Source: Glaciozyma antarctica PI12 (lineage: Eukaryota > Basidiomycota > Microbotryomycetes > Kriegeriales > Camptobasidiaceae). Taken from it: a stretch of DNA of 64,000 bases. This document shows, in pieces, positions 31,679 to 43,038 of this stretch. Both the position numbers and the translations under genes were made by a program. The notes under the pieces were generated by a model, which had not been told where the DNA came from, ran no database searches, and saw only the letters and a list, made by a program, of their open reading frames with translations. The DNA lies in the NCBI GenBank assembly GCA_002917775.1, contig KZ627151.1, forward strand, positions 694,607 to 758,606, given 5' to 3'. The number at the start of each line of letters is the position of its first letter. Position 1 is the first letter of the stretch.

Positions 31679-34600
31679 ATGCCTGCCCTGCTCCTCCCCG
31701 CTTTCCCTGTCCCTGATCACTGTAGGTTTGGACGCTGCTTACGCTCCTCTCACGCCAGCTGACGCCCTTGACAGCCATACGGGTCTCTGTGGACAGAGGA
31801 GGAACCTTCTCCGATGTGCACGCTTCGTGGCCGACTCCTGAAGGACCTCGAAAGGAGCTCGTCGTCAAGCTGCTCAGTGTAGACCTTAACAACTACCCCG
31901 ACGCGCCAACGGAGGGCATCCGACGAGTCTTGGAGATTGCGACCGGCGAGACCATCCCTCGCGGAGTTCGCCTCGACACGACCAAGATTGAGTACATTCG
32001 GTGCGTGTTGCGGTCGTGAAGCATGCGGGGACCTAGCTAATTGGAACTTCCGCAGGCTGTCGACTACCGTCGCTACAAACTGCCTGCTCGAGCGGAAGGG
32101 AGCCGAGCACGCTTTCGTCGTTACCAAGGGCTTCAAGGTCCGTCTTTTGACCTCCTTCCACCGCTGGCGGGAGCTAACTCATTCGTGTAGGACCTCCTGC
32201 GCATCTCGAACCAGTCCCGACCTTCCATCTTCGCCCTCAACGTCCAGCGGCCCAAGGTCCTGTTCAACTCCGTTCTCGAGGTGGACGAGCGAGTCACCCT
32301 TTGTGGCTTTACCTCTGATCCCAAATTCGCCAAGAACGGAGTCAAGTTCAACGCCGAAGGCGGGGTTGAATCTGGACACGAGGGAGAGATTGTACGAGGG
32401 ATCTCGGGCGAGGCAGTCAAGATTCTCAAGAAGCCAGGCCAGTCGCTGGGTACCTCAGCCTCGTTGTGATTCACGCTAATATATTTACGTAGATCCTATT
32501 CAAGTCCGTGCCGACCTCCAAGCGCTCTACGACGGAGGAATTCGCGTCCTCGCAATCTGCTTCGTTCACTCCTACACCTTCCCAGGTACGTTTCTCACCT
32601 TGCGATGCTCTCACTTTCCTAACCTTCGTTCTCTACAGCTCATGAGCTTCTTGTTGCCGAGATCGCCGAATCCATCGGCTTCACGCACGTCTCGGTCTCG
32701 TCCGTCGTAAGTCTCCATCTCTCGATCATCTGCTCCTCATTATCTGATCCCTTCGCAGCTCTCTCCTCAAATCAAGATGGTTCCCCGCGCCACCTCCTCC
32801 ACCGCCGACGCCTACCTCACTCCCGTGCTGAAGGAATACCTCGCCTCGTTCTTCAAAGGATTCGACAGCAAGCTCTCGGGCGGAAGCTCACGCGGTGGCG
32901 CACGAGTCGAGTTCATGACGTCCGAAGGCAGTCTTGTCGAGGTCGACAAGTTCTCGGGACTCAAGTCGCTTCTCAGCGGACCGGCGGGCGGAGTCGTTGC
33001 GTACAGCTTGACTTCGTGGGATGAGAAAGTCAAGACTCCCGTCATTGGCTTCGACATGGTGAGTTCTTCTTCGCCTTGTTCGCTACCTGCGTTCGTTGCT
33101 CATTTATCTCGCTTCCAGGGAGGAACTTCGACCGATGTTTCGAGGTTCGATGGTCGCTTCGAGACGGTTTACGAGACGACGACGGCGGGGATCGCAATTC
33201 AAAGGTTACCTCTCGCGCGCCTGCCACCACGAAAAACCTGCTGACTCCCTCGTCCTCTGCAGCCCTCAACTCGACATCAACACCGTCGCAACACCGTAGG
33301 AGCAATCCTGCTTGACGTTTAGGAACGGGCTCTTCCTCGTTGGACCCGAGTCCGCCGGAGCAGAGCCAGGACCTGGTGAGTGCCTTCTCGACGAGACCTG
33401 CTGCGAACGATAGACTAATGGCGTGCTCGCTAGCCTGTTACCGCAAGGGAGGACCTCTCGCTACCACCGACGCGAACCTCCTTCTCGGTCGTCTTCTCCC
33501 CGACTACTTCCCCAAGGTAAGCTCGACTTGGCGAGCCAACATCCTTGTCACTGACTCCCGAATTGCGCAGATCTTTGGCGCTACCGAGGACCAGCCCCTC
33601 GACATCGAAGCCTCGCGCAAGTCGTTCGAGCTCCTCCGCGTCGAGATCAACGAGTACATCAGGAACCATGGCGCGGATGGTGCGAAGCCTTTTACTCTCG
33701 ACGAGGTCGCGTTCGGCTTCATCAAGATTGCGAACGAGACGATGGCGTGCGTTCCTCCTCACTCGTTCACTCGTTCCTCACAATTAACTGACAAGCTTCC
33801 TTCGTGCAGTCGACCCATTCGCGCGCTCACCGAGGCTCGAGGCTTCTCAACTGCGAAGCATGTGCTCGCCTGTGCGTTCTTCCATCTTTATTCTGGTCCC
33901 CAGGCAGCTGACGAGATTTCGCAGCTTTCGGAGGCGCTGGAGGCCAGCATGCTTGCGAGATGGCTCGTTCGCTTGGGATCACCAAGATTTTAATCCACCG
34001 CTTTTCGAGCATCTTGAGCGCGTACGGCATGTCGCTGGCGGATCGGTGAGTTCTCCTTCTCTTTCCGAAGCCCGTCCCTGACCCCATTCCTCGCAGGGCA
34101 CACGAGCTTCAAGAGCCTTGCAGCGAGAAGTACTGCGACGAGACGAAGTCGTACTTTGTCCAACGCATCGAGCGCCTCAGGACCAAGGTCGTTGCGGAGC
34201 TCAAGCGTCAAGGTTTTGCGAGCGACCGTATCGTGACCGAATGCTTCCTCAACCTCCGGTACGTCCTCTCTCCGTCTTCCATCGACTCAAGCTAACCACT
34301 CCTCACAGCTACGACGGCTCCGACACCTCCCTCATGACCCTCGCACCCCTCGACGGCTCCTTTGACTTCCAAACCGCCTTCGAGGACGCCTACCGCAACG
34401 AATTCGGCTTCCTAATCGAGGACAAGCACGTCATGGTCGACGACGTGCGGGTTCGCGGGATCGGCAAGACGTTCGATACGCTCGGTGAATCCGTCTTTGC
34501 GGAATCGGCGAGGCTGTCGTTCGTTCCTGTCGGGTTGGAGGGGGGGAAGAAGGAGGGGATGGCGAGCATGTATTTCGACAAGACGGGGAGGGTGGAGGTG

Positions 34601-34744
34601 CCGGTTTTCTTGTTGGAGAAGCTGGACACGGGGGATCTTGTCCGGGGTCCTGCGGCGATCGTAGATGGGACTCAGACGCTCATCTTGGACCCAGGGTCGG
34701 AGAGCAGGATTTGCTCGAAGCATGTATACGTTACTTTGCATTGA
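31679..34744 (+). CDS. HyuA-type subunit of 5-oxoprolinase/hydantoinase
   Basis: Matches the N-terminal (HyuA) half of ATP-dependent 5-oxoprolinase. A short first exon [15 protein letters not shown] joins, through a typical intron, to [20 protein letters not shown], the family's actin-like phosphate-binding start. Further blocks: [108 protein letters not shown]-like ATP site near 33115, [36 protein letters not shown], a late HyuA_C-type region ([34 protein letters not shown]) and an end [18 protein letters not shown]. About 720 residues, ending where HyuB would begin in the fused enzyme. It uses ATP to activate ring opening of 5-oxoproline or a hydantoin. Divergent from its HyuB partner. Confidence 0.9.
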
Positions 34745-34906
34745 AGGCTTGGTTTGTAGCTTTCATCAAGCTTGGGTTTGCGAGAGCGAGCGAGCGAGGA
34801 CTTTGCGGATTTTGCGAAGATAGGGAATCGCAAGTCGTACAAATTCACAAATTCACATTTGCTATCTTCTCACGAGTCGAGGGCGCGCACAGGATGTACG
34901 CCCGAA

Positions 34907-35905
34907 TTACTTGCAAACTTCGGAATCCAGCATGTCGAGCACGAGCATATGCCCCGGCGCGTGCCCAACCACAACTCCCTCTATCCCACTATGCATAACT
35001 GCCAGCTGAGGCGTCACTCCACAGCCCCAGAACACCGCCACCTCTCCTTCCCTAACCTCGCTCGCGTCCCCGAAATCCGGCACATCGACATCGGCGATAC
35101 CGAGTGTGCGGGCGCCTTCAGGACCCCATGTGACGGGTTCTCCGTGCGCGAGGGTGAAGGGCCGAGAGAGGGAGCGGACGAGGGGGAGGGAGGAGAGAGG
35201 GTAGGGTCGCATCGAAACGACCATGTGGCCGGAGAAGACTGCGAAGCGAAGTCAGTTGCGAAGAATGAAAGTAGGGAGGAACTCACCTCCCGCTGCGCAC
35301 AGAGGAACCTTTGTCTTGTACATCGGCACGTTGCGATCTAGCTCCGTGTGGCGAGGAACCAGGCCATTGGCGACGAGTGAGGCCTCGAAAGAGTATGAGC
35401 AGCCGATGAAGAAGGCGACGCTGTCGCTTTGCCACTCCTCCTCGATGCTCTGCTTCGTCTCGATCAGCACGCCGTCTTGATAGACGGTGTACTTCGGACA
35501 GTCGCTGCGGATATCGGAGGAAGTGGCGAGGTGGAGAGGGACGCGATAGTCTCCAGGGAGGGTTTCGCCGAGGAGGGGGCAGCTGCGAGGAGTTGCCGGT
35601 TAGCGCCGCACAAAGAAGCGGACTGGAGAGCGTACGGGACTGGGTTTCGAGAGCAGAGAAGACGGAAGTCGGCTGCGTAGCGTTCGGGGAGGATGATTCT
35701 GCGGAGAGCAAGCGTCAGGCGGCGTTTAGGACCAGGAGAGCTGGCGCTTAGCGTACACGTTCGCCTGTACATGTCCGGCCTATCAATAATCGACCCTGTC
35801 AGTCCGTAGTGCGTGCCAAGGAGGTGAAGGACGCACGCAAAGCCCAGCAGTACCCGTGGAAAACGAGCCATTGCGACAGATAGCACGCAGTTCCGAGGGA
35901 GTCAT
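34907..35905 (-). CDS. DUF1445 protein (YcsI / D-glutamate cyclase-like putative hydro-lyase)
   Basis: Spliced protein of about 265 residues: MTPSELRAICRNGSFSTGTA, GHVQANVIILPERYAADF, RLLCSRNPVPCPLLGETLPG, DYRVPLHLATSSDIRSDCPK, YTVYQDGVLIETKQSIEEEW, VAFFIGCSYSFEASLVANGL, ELDRNVPMYKTKVPL, FSGHMVVSMRPYPLSSLPLV, WGPEGARTLGIADVDVPDFG, VAVFWGCGVTPQLAVMHS and VGHAPGHMLVLDM. These are the DUF1445 (PF07286) hallmarks: 'VQANLviLPreyA.DFl.fc.rNP.pCPll', 'FliGCSfsFE', 'VFWaCGVTPQ' and 'tHaPGhMfi'. The human member DGLUCY turns D-glutamate into 5-oxo-D-proline. The Bacillus member YcsI sits in the 5-oxoprolinase operon. Next to HyuA and HyuB genes, an oxoproline/D-glutamate role is likely but inferred. 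One intron shares both splice-site flanks with the HyuB leader. Confidence 0.88.
35571..35640 (-). repeat. Second copy of the shared intron-plus-flanks segment
   Basis: Partner of 31239-31311. Here the donor flank and acceptor flank are coding (they encode NPVP and CPLLGE of the DUF1445 protein), so this copy is probably the original. Confidence 0.75.
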
Positions 35906-36127
35906 TTCGCGAGCAGCAAGAGGGCGGGGTTCAATCTTTCTCGAAGTTAGTGGGTGGGGAGAGGCAACCCGCCCAAGTCCCTAATCTTTCTTACTCGGAT
36001 TTTGGTCGGAGCGCGGAGAGACTACCGCGCGGAGACGGACCGCCGCAGACCTTCGTTATCGTTTTGTGGGGGGAACCAGTCACCCCGTCACCAGCACGAC
36101 ACCCTGAGAGTATCAGGAGCCAGTCAA
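35906..36127. promoter_or_regulatory. Bidirectional promoter between DUF1445 and regulator genes
   Basis: 222 bp between two divergent start codons. It carries an interrupted CCGCGCGG and CGGACCGCCG motifs (36025-36045), which fit Zn2Cys6-type sites and could allow autoregulation. Inferred from motif and position. Confidence 0.4.
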
Positions 36128-39100
36128 ATGTCCCTTACCAACGCTGTAGCCGGGGGCTCGAACGCCTCAGGAGCTGGAGAGCCTCGAGCCACGAAGCGGA
36201 AGCTCTCTCATGTGTGAGAAACGCCGCTGCCATCCAGGAAGGTAGCCCTGAGGAAGCTAACTGTGCTCTTGCAGGTCGCGCGCGTGCAACAGCTGTCGGA
36301 GGAGGTGAGGAAGAGCGGGGCGGCGCCAAAACGTCCTCAGCTGACGCTCAACACGACGCAGGAAAGCAAAGTGCAGCGGCGATGTTCCTAGCTGTCAGAA
36401 CTGCTTGCTCTCTCACGAGGACTGCAGTTACAGTGGCGAGCACGACGGACGCAAGCCCGCCTCGAAGCAGTACCTTCAGGCGCTTCAAGCTCGCGTCAAA
36501 GCTCTCGAGGCGCTTCTCGACGGCGAGGCGATCTCTCACGCTGGGATAGAGACGGTGGAGGATGTTACTATGAGCGGGGGAGCTAGGAAGGGCAAGGGAA
36601 AAGCGGGAGAGGCAGGCGAGACGAGCGAGTCGGGAGGTACGGATGGGGAGGCGCTACCGGAGGATCTGGAACGGCTCAAGGTACGTACGGCCGAGGCAGC
36701 GTAGATGGAAATGTGCTGATAGACGCATCTTGCTAGCTTGACGACGAGACTGGCGAGTTCAGGCAATACGGCCCAACGAGCGCGTTCTCCCTCGTCCCTC
36801 CGCAGCTCGCGACCTCCACCTCTCCTCCCCACGCCGCCGCCTCCCCAGCCTCGCTCTCCTCCACCTCGTACTATTTCCTCGAAGGACGCGACGCAGCTTT
36901 CCTATCGTCCAACTCGCCAGATTTCTTTGGGGCCGCCAACGTCGACGGAGAGAGCTCGCACGTCGAGGTCGGGTGGTCCAAGAACCTCCCTTCGTTTCCA
37001 GGTTTCGATGAAGGACTCCATACCGACCTCCTCGCGTTGTTCTTTGGCTACTTTTGCTCGTGTGTTCTTTCGCCGCTTACCGTCTCTCGCGATTCTCACC
37101 TCTCACTCCCTCCACAGATGGTGCCGATGGACGAACGAAGACCTCTTTCGTCGCGATATGGCGCTCTGCCTATCTCCTCCGACGCTTCTCAACCCCACCC
37201 CTCCGAATCGTACCTCGTATTACAGCACTCTCCTCCACAACGCCCTCCTCTCCCTCGCCGTCTCCTACTCCGACGACCCTCGACTCATCGAATCAGACGC
37301 CGGGCTCAAGTTCGCTGCACTAGCGAAGGAGGCGATCGAGGATGAGGCGGAGCGACCGATGTTGAGTACGGTACAAGGGCTTATGCTGCTCGGGAGCTAT
37401 CACAGCGGGAACGCAAGGCACGGGCTCGGGTGGTGCGTTCCCTCCATCGCGTCTCGTTGAAGGTTCGCTCATGATCTCGTGGTAGGGTATACGCTGGGAT
37501 GGGGTTGAGGATGAGCACGACGCTGGGACTCGGAATCGATTGCTCGGCGTGGGTTCGACAAGGACTCGTCACGGAGGCGGTCAAGAACGAGCGAGATCAG
37601 ACTGCGTACCTTTGTTACGTTCAAGACAAGTGCGTCTCTTTCGCTTTCCCTAACGCGCCGTCTAACCTCGCTCCTCTTTCCAGGCTCTGGAGCCTCTACG
37701 TCGGCCGCGCTGCTACGCTCACCGCCTCGACCTTCGAAACCCCTCTTCCCCAGGCCAACCCCGCTCTCGATGCTGCGACCTGGTCTCCCGTCACCATCAG
37801 CGCTCCTCAAGACGATTCGGGCTTCCAAGGAGACTTTGACTTCGAGTTCGGGGGCGCAGAGGCGGTTGCCGGAGTTCCGAGCTGGGCTTCTACGACGTTC
37901 CTCTGGACTTGCAAGCTGGCCAAGCTGGCGGAACGAGTGATGGAAGCTCTGTGAGTGGTTTCTGGCGAGGAGATGAGGACCGAAAGCTGACGTTCGCCAC
38001 AGGTACGGCTTGAAGCCTCAGATTCACTCTTCGCGAGTGCAGAACCTCGTATCGCAATTGCAGTACGTATTTCACCGCTTCGATGCCGAGCTATGCTGAT
38101 CTCGTTGTGGTGCAGCCTCGAGCTCGAGAAGTGGCACTCCGAACTGCCTCCTCAGCTCCACATCGCGCCGCACGCGAAAGGCTCGCTCCCAAGCCACATC
38201 CTCATGCTCCACTTCATGTTCTGGTTCCTCCTCATCCTACTTTATCGGCCGTTCTACTCTCGACAACGCAACCGCTCAAACGCTGCCTTCAACGAGCTCG
38301 CCGCCGTCAAGGTCTGCGACAAAGCTGCCTCCAAGATCGTTCTTCTCCTCGAGGTTCGTCTCGATTCTCCGCATCCCGCCCTCATCCTTTCTAACGTTTG
38401 CTTCCTTTCCAGTTATACCGACAATCTCCAGGACTTCGCTACGCCCCCATTTCTCTCATTCAGATCACCTTCACCGCCGGGACGATCCACCTCCTCACCG
38501 CCGCCAAATCTGAAGCCCCTCGCGCGCCCAAACGAATCGCTACGGCACTCGAAGCCGCCCAAACGTGCGTCATCAGCCTCGAGGAGATTGGAAAGTCGTG
38601 GAAAGGCGCGACGCAGAGCGCGGCGATCCTTAGCAGGCTCATCGTCGAGTGGTGCCCGAGAAAGCCTGAGCCGGTGGAGGTTGGGCCGGTTGCGCAACAT
38701 GCGCTTGACCCACATTCGGACCTGGCGAAGCAGCTCCTCGCGCTCGGGTGGACGCCCCCGACGCAGACCCCCGTCGCTCCGCAAGTCCCAACGTCGCAGA
38801 GCTTTTCTCCCGTGCGTCTTCCTCCGCTTACCCCTACCACGACGCTGACTACCCGCTCAATAGACTCTCAGCAACGTCTACTCCCCGCACCTCCCCGCCC
38901 TCAACCGACCTCCCTACCCTCCCTTCCACCAACCCCCTCCCGTCCCCCTCGCTTTCGCTCCCCCCTTCTTCTCCGAACCCGATTTCGAGTTCAGCGACGA
39001 AAGTATGCTGGCCTTGTTCCAGGGAACGACGTGGGTGGGCACGGGGCTGCCGGTCACGCCGGGGTGGGGAGGGGGGCCGGAGGGGGAGGAGATTGATGCG

Positions 39101-39133
39101 CAGTGGTTGCATGGGCTTGAGAGGACGCTGTAG
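36128..39133 (+). CDS. Zn2Cys6 fungal transcription factor
   Basis: Nuclear regulator of about 800 residues. A basic start (EPRATKRKLSHV) runs into the zinc cluster, assembled from three exons: RACNSCRRRKAKCSGDVPSC, QNCLLSHEDCSY. All six cysteines are present with canonical spacing (C-x2-C-x6-C-x6-C-x2-C-x6-C). A short coiled coil follows (QALQARVKALEALL), then an acidic Gly-rich linker. The middle carries the fungal-specific regulatory domain (DMALCLSPPTLLN, LLHNALLSLAVSYSDDPRLI, MLSTVQGLMLLGSYHSGNAR, GLRMSTTLGLGIDCSAW, ILMLHFMFWFLLILLYRPFY, ALEAAQTCVISLEEIGKSW). The C-terminus is Pro-rich with an acidic, aromatic end (FEFSDESMLALFQGTTW) that could activate transcription. The first donor is GTGAGA after CATGT; only this keeps the zinc cluster in frame. 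It is adjacent to and divergent from the DUF1445 gene, so it probably controls the oxoproline-type cluster (inference). Confidence 0.9.
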
Positions 39134-40960
39134 GATTCGTTGGGAGTTTGTGTTGTCATTTATTTGCTGCGTTTCTCGCATCGCGGTGTGATGGAGGGGC
39201 CGTAGCTTTCCTTCCTTCCGCCACCCCCGTGCCAGGTCTCGAACTTGCAGCGGTCAAGATTTCGAATCTTTTCCAGACCTGCCTTCTCCTTCAGCGGAGC
39301 GAGAGCAGCAGGAGACGGATCGCGAAGCGAGATCGTCGGTGTGGACTTCGCACTCGCAAATCTCGCTACCCCTCTTGCGACGCTGCTTCTTCGCAGCGCC
39401 GGTCAGCTTTTCGCCCCTAAGCGAGATGAAGTAAGCAGAAAGATACACGCAGGTATTGGCAGGCATTAGTGACAGAGGACACGTTGAGCAGGGGAGAGCG
39501 TGCCATGCGAGGGAGGAAGGAGAGCAACTGCCTCGAGGGGAAGGGGCCGTTTTGGAGCTGTGCAGGATGATCGAGGCGGAGGGTGTTCTCTGGCGCTGTT
39601 TGAGAAAGAAAGCGCAGAGCGGGGAGGGAAGCAGGCTGTCGAAAGCGTCGACGTCCCCAGCGAAGCGAGCGAGAGCTCTCGAGCGGTGTTTTCTGGCTGA
39701 GAATCGCCTTCGATTCTCCTTCCTCTCTCACAGCTCGCAGGCAGACAGACTCGCTGGAAAGCTTCTTGAATACAGAGCTCCAGCGCGTTCTTCGCCCCAC
39801 CGCCGATGCGACAGAACAAAAGTCGTCGCTCACACGTGAAGAAGAGCTCGACCTCGTCTTGCTTCGACCCCGCGCTCTCGTCCATCCTCCACACCCTCAA
39901 TCCCGCTCCTCCCACCCACACGACAGCAGAAAGCTCAGCTCAGCTAGCTCACGACGGACGGCCTCGCCGCACCCCTCCCACGCTGAGCTCGCCTTAGCTC
40001 CCGCAACGCCAGCTCGCTCACCGTCCTTCCGCTGCCACCGTCGAAGGAGAAGCACGACCAGCTCACCAGGCAGCCCTAAACCCTACTCCCCGCCGCAGCC
40101 CAGCTCCTCACCCACGACGTCGACCGACTAGCCCGCCGCTTCGAGCTTCCAGCCAATCCCGTCGCGCGACACTCTGCCCTAGCAACGCTCGCTCCCCTCC
40201 GTCTCTACACCTCCCACAGGACTCGCTACTCGATACGACGGCTTTGACTGCACTCCAAGGCTTCGCCACGCGCCCTCTTCTTCCACGCTCCCTCCAGCTA
40301 AGTCGACGAGGAGCTTTCGTTGGTCGGATCGATGGGGACTCTGCGTGCTGAGGTCGATTAGGGAGATTCTTCTAGCGGGGTTCCTGCTCGATGCGCGGGG
40401 GACGCGTTCTCAGAAGATCGAGGAACGCGGGGTCGTGGCCGTAGACTGGCCCACCCAACGTGCGGACAGACGGCGGAGCGGACGGGACGGAGGAGGAGAC
40501 GATCGATGGACAAAACACACTTCGGCCGTCGGTCAAGATCCAGCTGCAGCCTGCAGCTGAGCGATTCTCCGCACGGGGCTCGCTGGACTGGGCCTGAGTT
40601 GGGAGCAGCTGGAGGATGGCTGTCGTTGCCAGCTATTTCGTGCTGGGACAAGACTCTGCGTTCGTTGCTGCTCCTCCATCTCACTCGCTCCAGGGGATCG
40701 GCCTCTGCGATTCAACAGGTTGCCGACGGAGAAGAGCTGACTCAGCGAACCCCAACCAATTCTCTCCAGCTCAAGTTTCGATCTGTCCTGGTTCTTCCGC
40801 CGGTCCTTCCTCTCTCTTTAACCTCCAGGAAGATCCGTCCTTGTCTCTCTAAGGAATCGCCCATCTCTCAGCACAGTCTCCGACGAATCGTCCCTCAGTA
40901 ACCCTCGACGAGACCCTCCGCCGCCGCCTTCCCCAACCGTCGCAAGCTACTCAGCACGAG
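39134..40960. other. Long region upstream of the desaturase gene, possible small gene
   Basis: 1.8 kb between the regulator stop and the desaturase ATG. Part of 39806-40250 (plus) has coding-like third positions: MRQNKSRRSHVKKSSTSSCF, ILHTLNPAPPTHTT and, in a second frame, LLTHDVDRLARRFELPANPV. The two could be exons of a small gene, but I cannot place its introns securely and recognise no family. A near-perfect palindrome lies at 40541-40559. The last 200 bases are CT-rich leader. Confidence 0.4.
40541..40559. promoter_or_regulatory. 19-bp palindrome in the desaturase promoter
   Basis: Reads CAGCTGCAGCCTGCAGCTG: two perfect 9-bp inverted arms around a single C, about 400 bp upstream of the desaturase start. 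CAGCTG is an E-box (CANNTG) form, the kind bound by bHLH factors. Binding is not shown. Confidence 0.45.
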
Positions 40961-43038
40961 ATGGCGTCTCCCGCAGCCCTCAGTTCGGCACTTGCCACCG
41001 CCCTCCCCCACTCGACCGGTCCAGCAGCATCCACTGGCGTTCGCGGAAACACCACTCCCCTTCGCATGCGCCACCCCGACTACACCCAGACCGACAACCC
41101 CGTCGATTCGGAATCGGACGACAACGCCTACGATTCCGAAGGCGAGACGACCGCCGTCGACGATCTCGCCGACGACAACTACGTTCGCAAGGTCCTCGCC
41201 AAGGAACGTCCCCTCCCTCCCATCACCCTTAAGAACCTCCACAAGGAGATCAACGTTATCTCGACTCTCGCCCTCACCGTCGTCCCCGCTCTCGCCTTCT
41301 ACGGCGCACTTAACGTCGAGGTCAGGTGGCAAACGATGGTTTGGTGTGTTCTATAGTGAGTCTCGTTTCTCCATCGCAGCGCCGGAGGCGTTCTCCCCTA
41401 GCCATCTTTACGAGTTTTTGAGCTGACCGCCTTGCCCACCCAACAGCTACTTCTTCACCGGTCTCGGTCCGTTCCTCCCCCCTCCGTTCTCTCCGGGCGT
41501 GCGCTGACCTCCTCACTTGGCAGGCATTACCGCTGGCTACCATCGCCTCTGGTCTCACCGCTCCTACACCGCCTCCCTCCCCCTCCAGTACTTCCTCGCC
41601 CTCGGTGGCTCCGGCGCCGTCGAAGGTTCCATCAAGTGGTGGTCTCGCGGCCACCGCGCTCACCACCGCTACACCGACACCGATCTCGACCCCTACTCGG
41701 CGCACAAGGGCCTCCTCTGGTCGCACGTCGGCTGGATGATCCTAAAGCCCCGTCGCAAGCCTGGAGTCGCCGATGTCAGCGATCTTAGCAAGAACGAGGT
41801 CGTCAAGTGGCAGCACCGCTGGTACCTCCCTTTGATCATCACGATGGGATTCATCTTCCCCATGGCCGTCGCGGGACTCGGTTGGGGAGACTGGAAGGGC
41901 GGGTTCTACTTTGCTGGAGCAGCGCGCTTGATGTTCGTTCACCACGTGCGTCCCTCTCCCTCGACCTCGCTCTCGCTGTTCGAGTTGCTGACGATGCTGA
42001 CTACTCGCAGTCGACCTTCTGCGTTAACTCGCTCGCCCACTGGCTCGGAGAGACTCCCTTTGACGACAAGCACACTCCCAAGGACCACTTCATCACCGCA
42101 CTCGTTACCGTCGGCGAGGGTTACCACAACTTCGTGCGTTCCTCTCCTTCGATCCCTCGTCCGATCTCCGATCCTGACCTTCTCTCCCCAACGCAGCACC
42201 ACGAGTTCCCCTCCGACTTCCGCAACGCCATCAAGTGGTACCAGTACGATCCTACCAGTGCGTTTCGTCTTCCTCAACCTTTCGCAGCGCGCCGACTGAC
42301 GCCGTTTCGCCCTCGCAGAGTGGTTCATCTTCAGCGCCTACCTCCTCGGATTCGCTACCCAGCTCAAGACCTTCCCCGACAACGAGATCAAGAAGGGACA
42401 GTACGCCATGACGCTCAAGAAGGTCCAGCGTCAAGGAAAGTCGATCACCTGGCCGTCGACCTCGAACGACCTCCCCGTCCTCACGTGGGATGAGTGTACG
42501 TCCACCCCTCTCCTCTCCCTTCGCGCTCAAGCTGACGAACCCCTCTCGCAGTCCAAGAAGCGTCCAAGACCCGCGACCTCGTCGTCATCTCTGGCTTCAT
42601 CCACGACGTCTCGTCCTTCATGGACGAGCACCCCGGTGGAACGGCGTTCGTCAAGACTCGCCTTGGCAAGGACGCGACGACCGCTTTCTACGGAGGAGTC
42701 TACGATCACTCGAACGCCGCTGGAGCCGTTCTCTCCATGCTCCGCGTCGGCTGTATCGAAGGAGGCTGTACGTCGCTTTCCTCCCTCCCTCCTCGAACCA
42801 ACACTGACGCCTTCCTGCAGACGAAGTCGAGTCGCTCAAGAAGTACTCCGAGGTCATCAACAACCTCCTCATCTCGGGCGGAGAGGGAGTCGCGGGCAAG
42901 AGTGCCGACCTTAGCGAGACGGGCAAGGCGAAGTCGATGGTCGTCATCAAGGGCGAGCCTTCGAACAAGGGCAAGCCTCTGGCCAACCCCGAGTACCAGC
43001 CCGCTTTCGACAACCTCATCGTTGTCGGGGGCCTGTAG
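40961..43038 (+). CDS. OLE1: Delta-9 (stearoyl-CoA) fatty acid desaturase with cytochrome b5 domain
   Basis: Endoplasmic-reticulum enzyme that places a double bond at C9 of stearoyl- and palmitoyl-CoA. About 545 residues in eight or nine exons. All three histidine boxes are present: [29 protein letters not shown] and, across an intron, GYHNFHHEFPSD. Membrane segments include [36 protein letters not shown] and [20 protein letters not shown]. The C-terminal third is a fused cytochrome b5 ([50 protein letters not shown]) with the heme-ligand HPGG; the fusion is standard for fungal Ole1. The N-terminus before the catalytic part is acidic and variable. The ATG at 40961 starts a clean open frame after a CT-rich leader. 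In oleaginous yeasts this gene controls oleate content. Confidence 0.96.

Noticed and set aside
40541-40559. Palindrome as a transcription terminator hairpin
   Set aside because: It lies in a eukaryotic promoter region with no T-run and no gene ending there.
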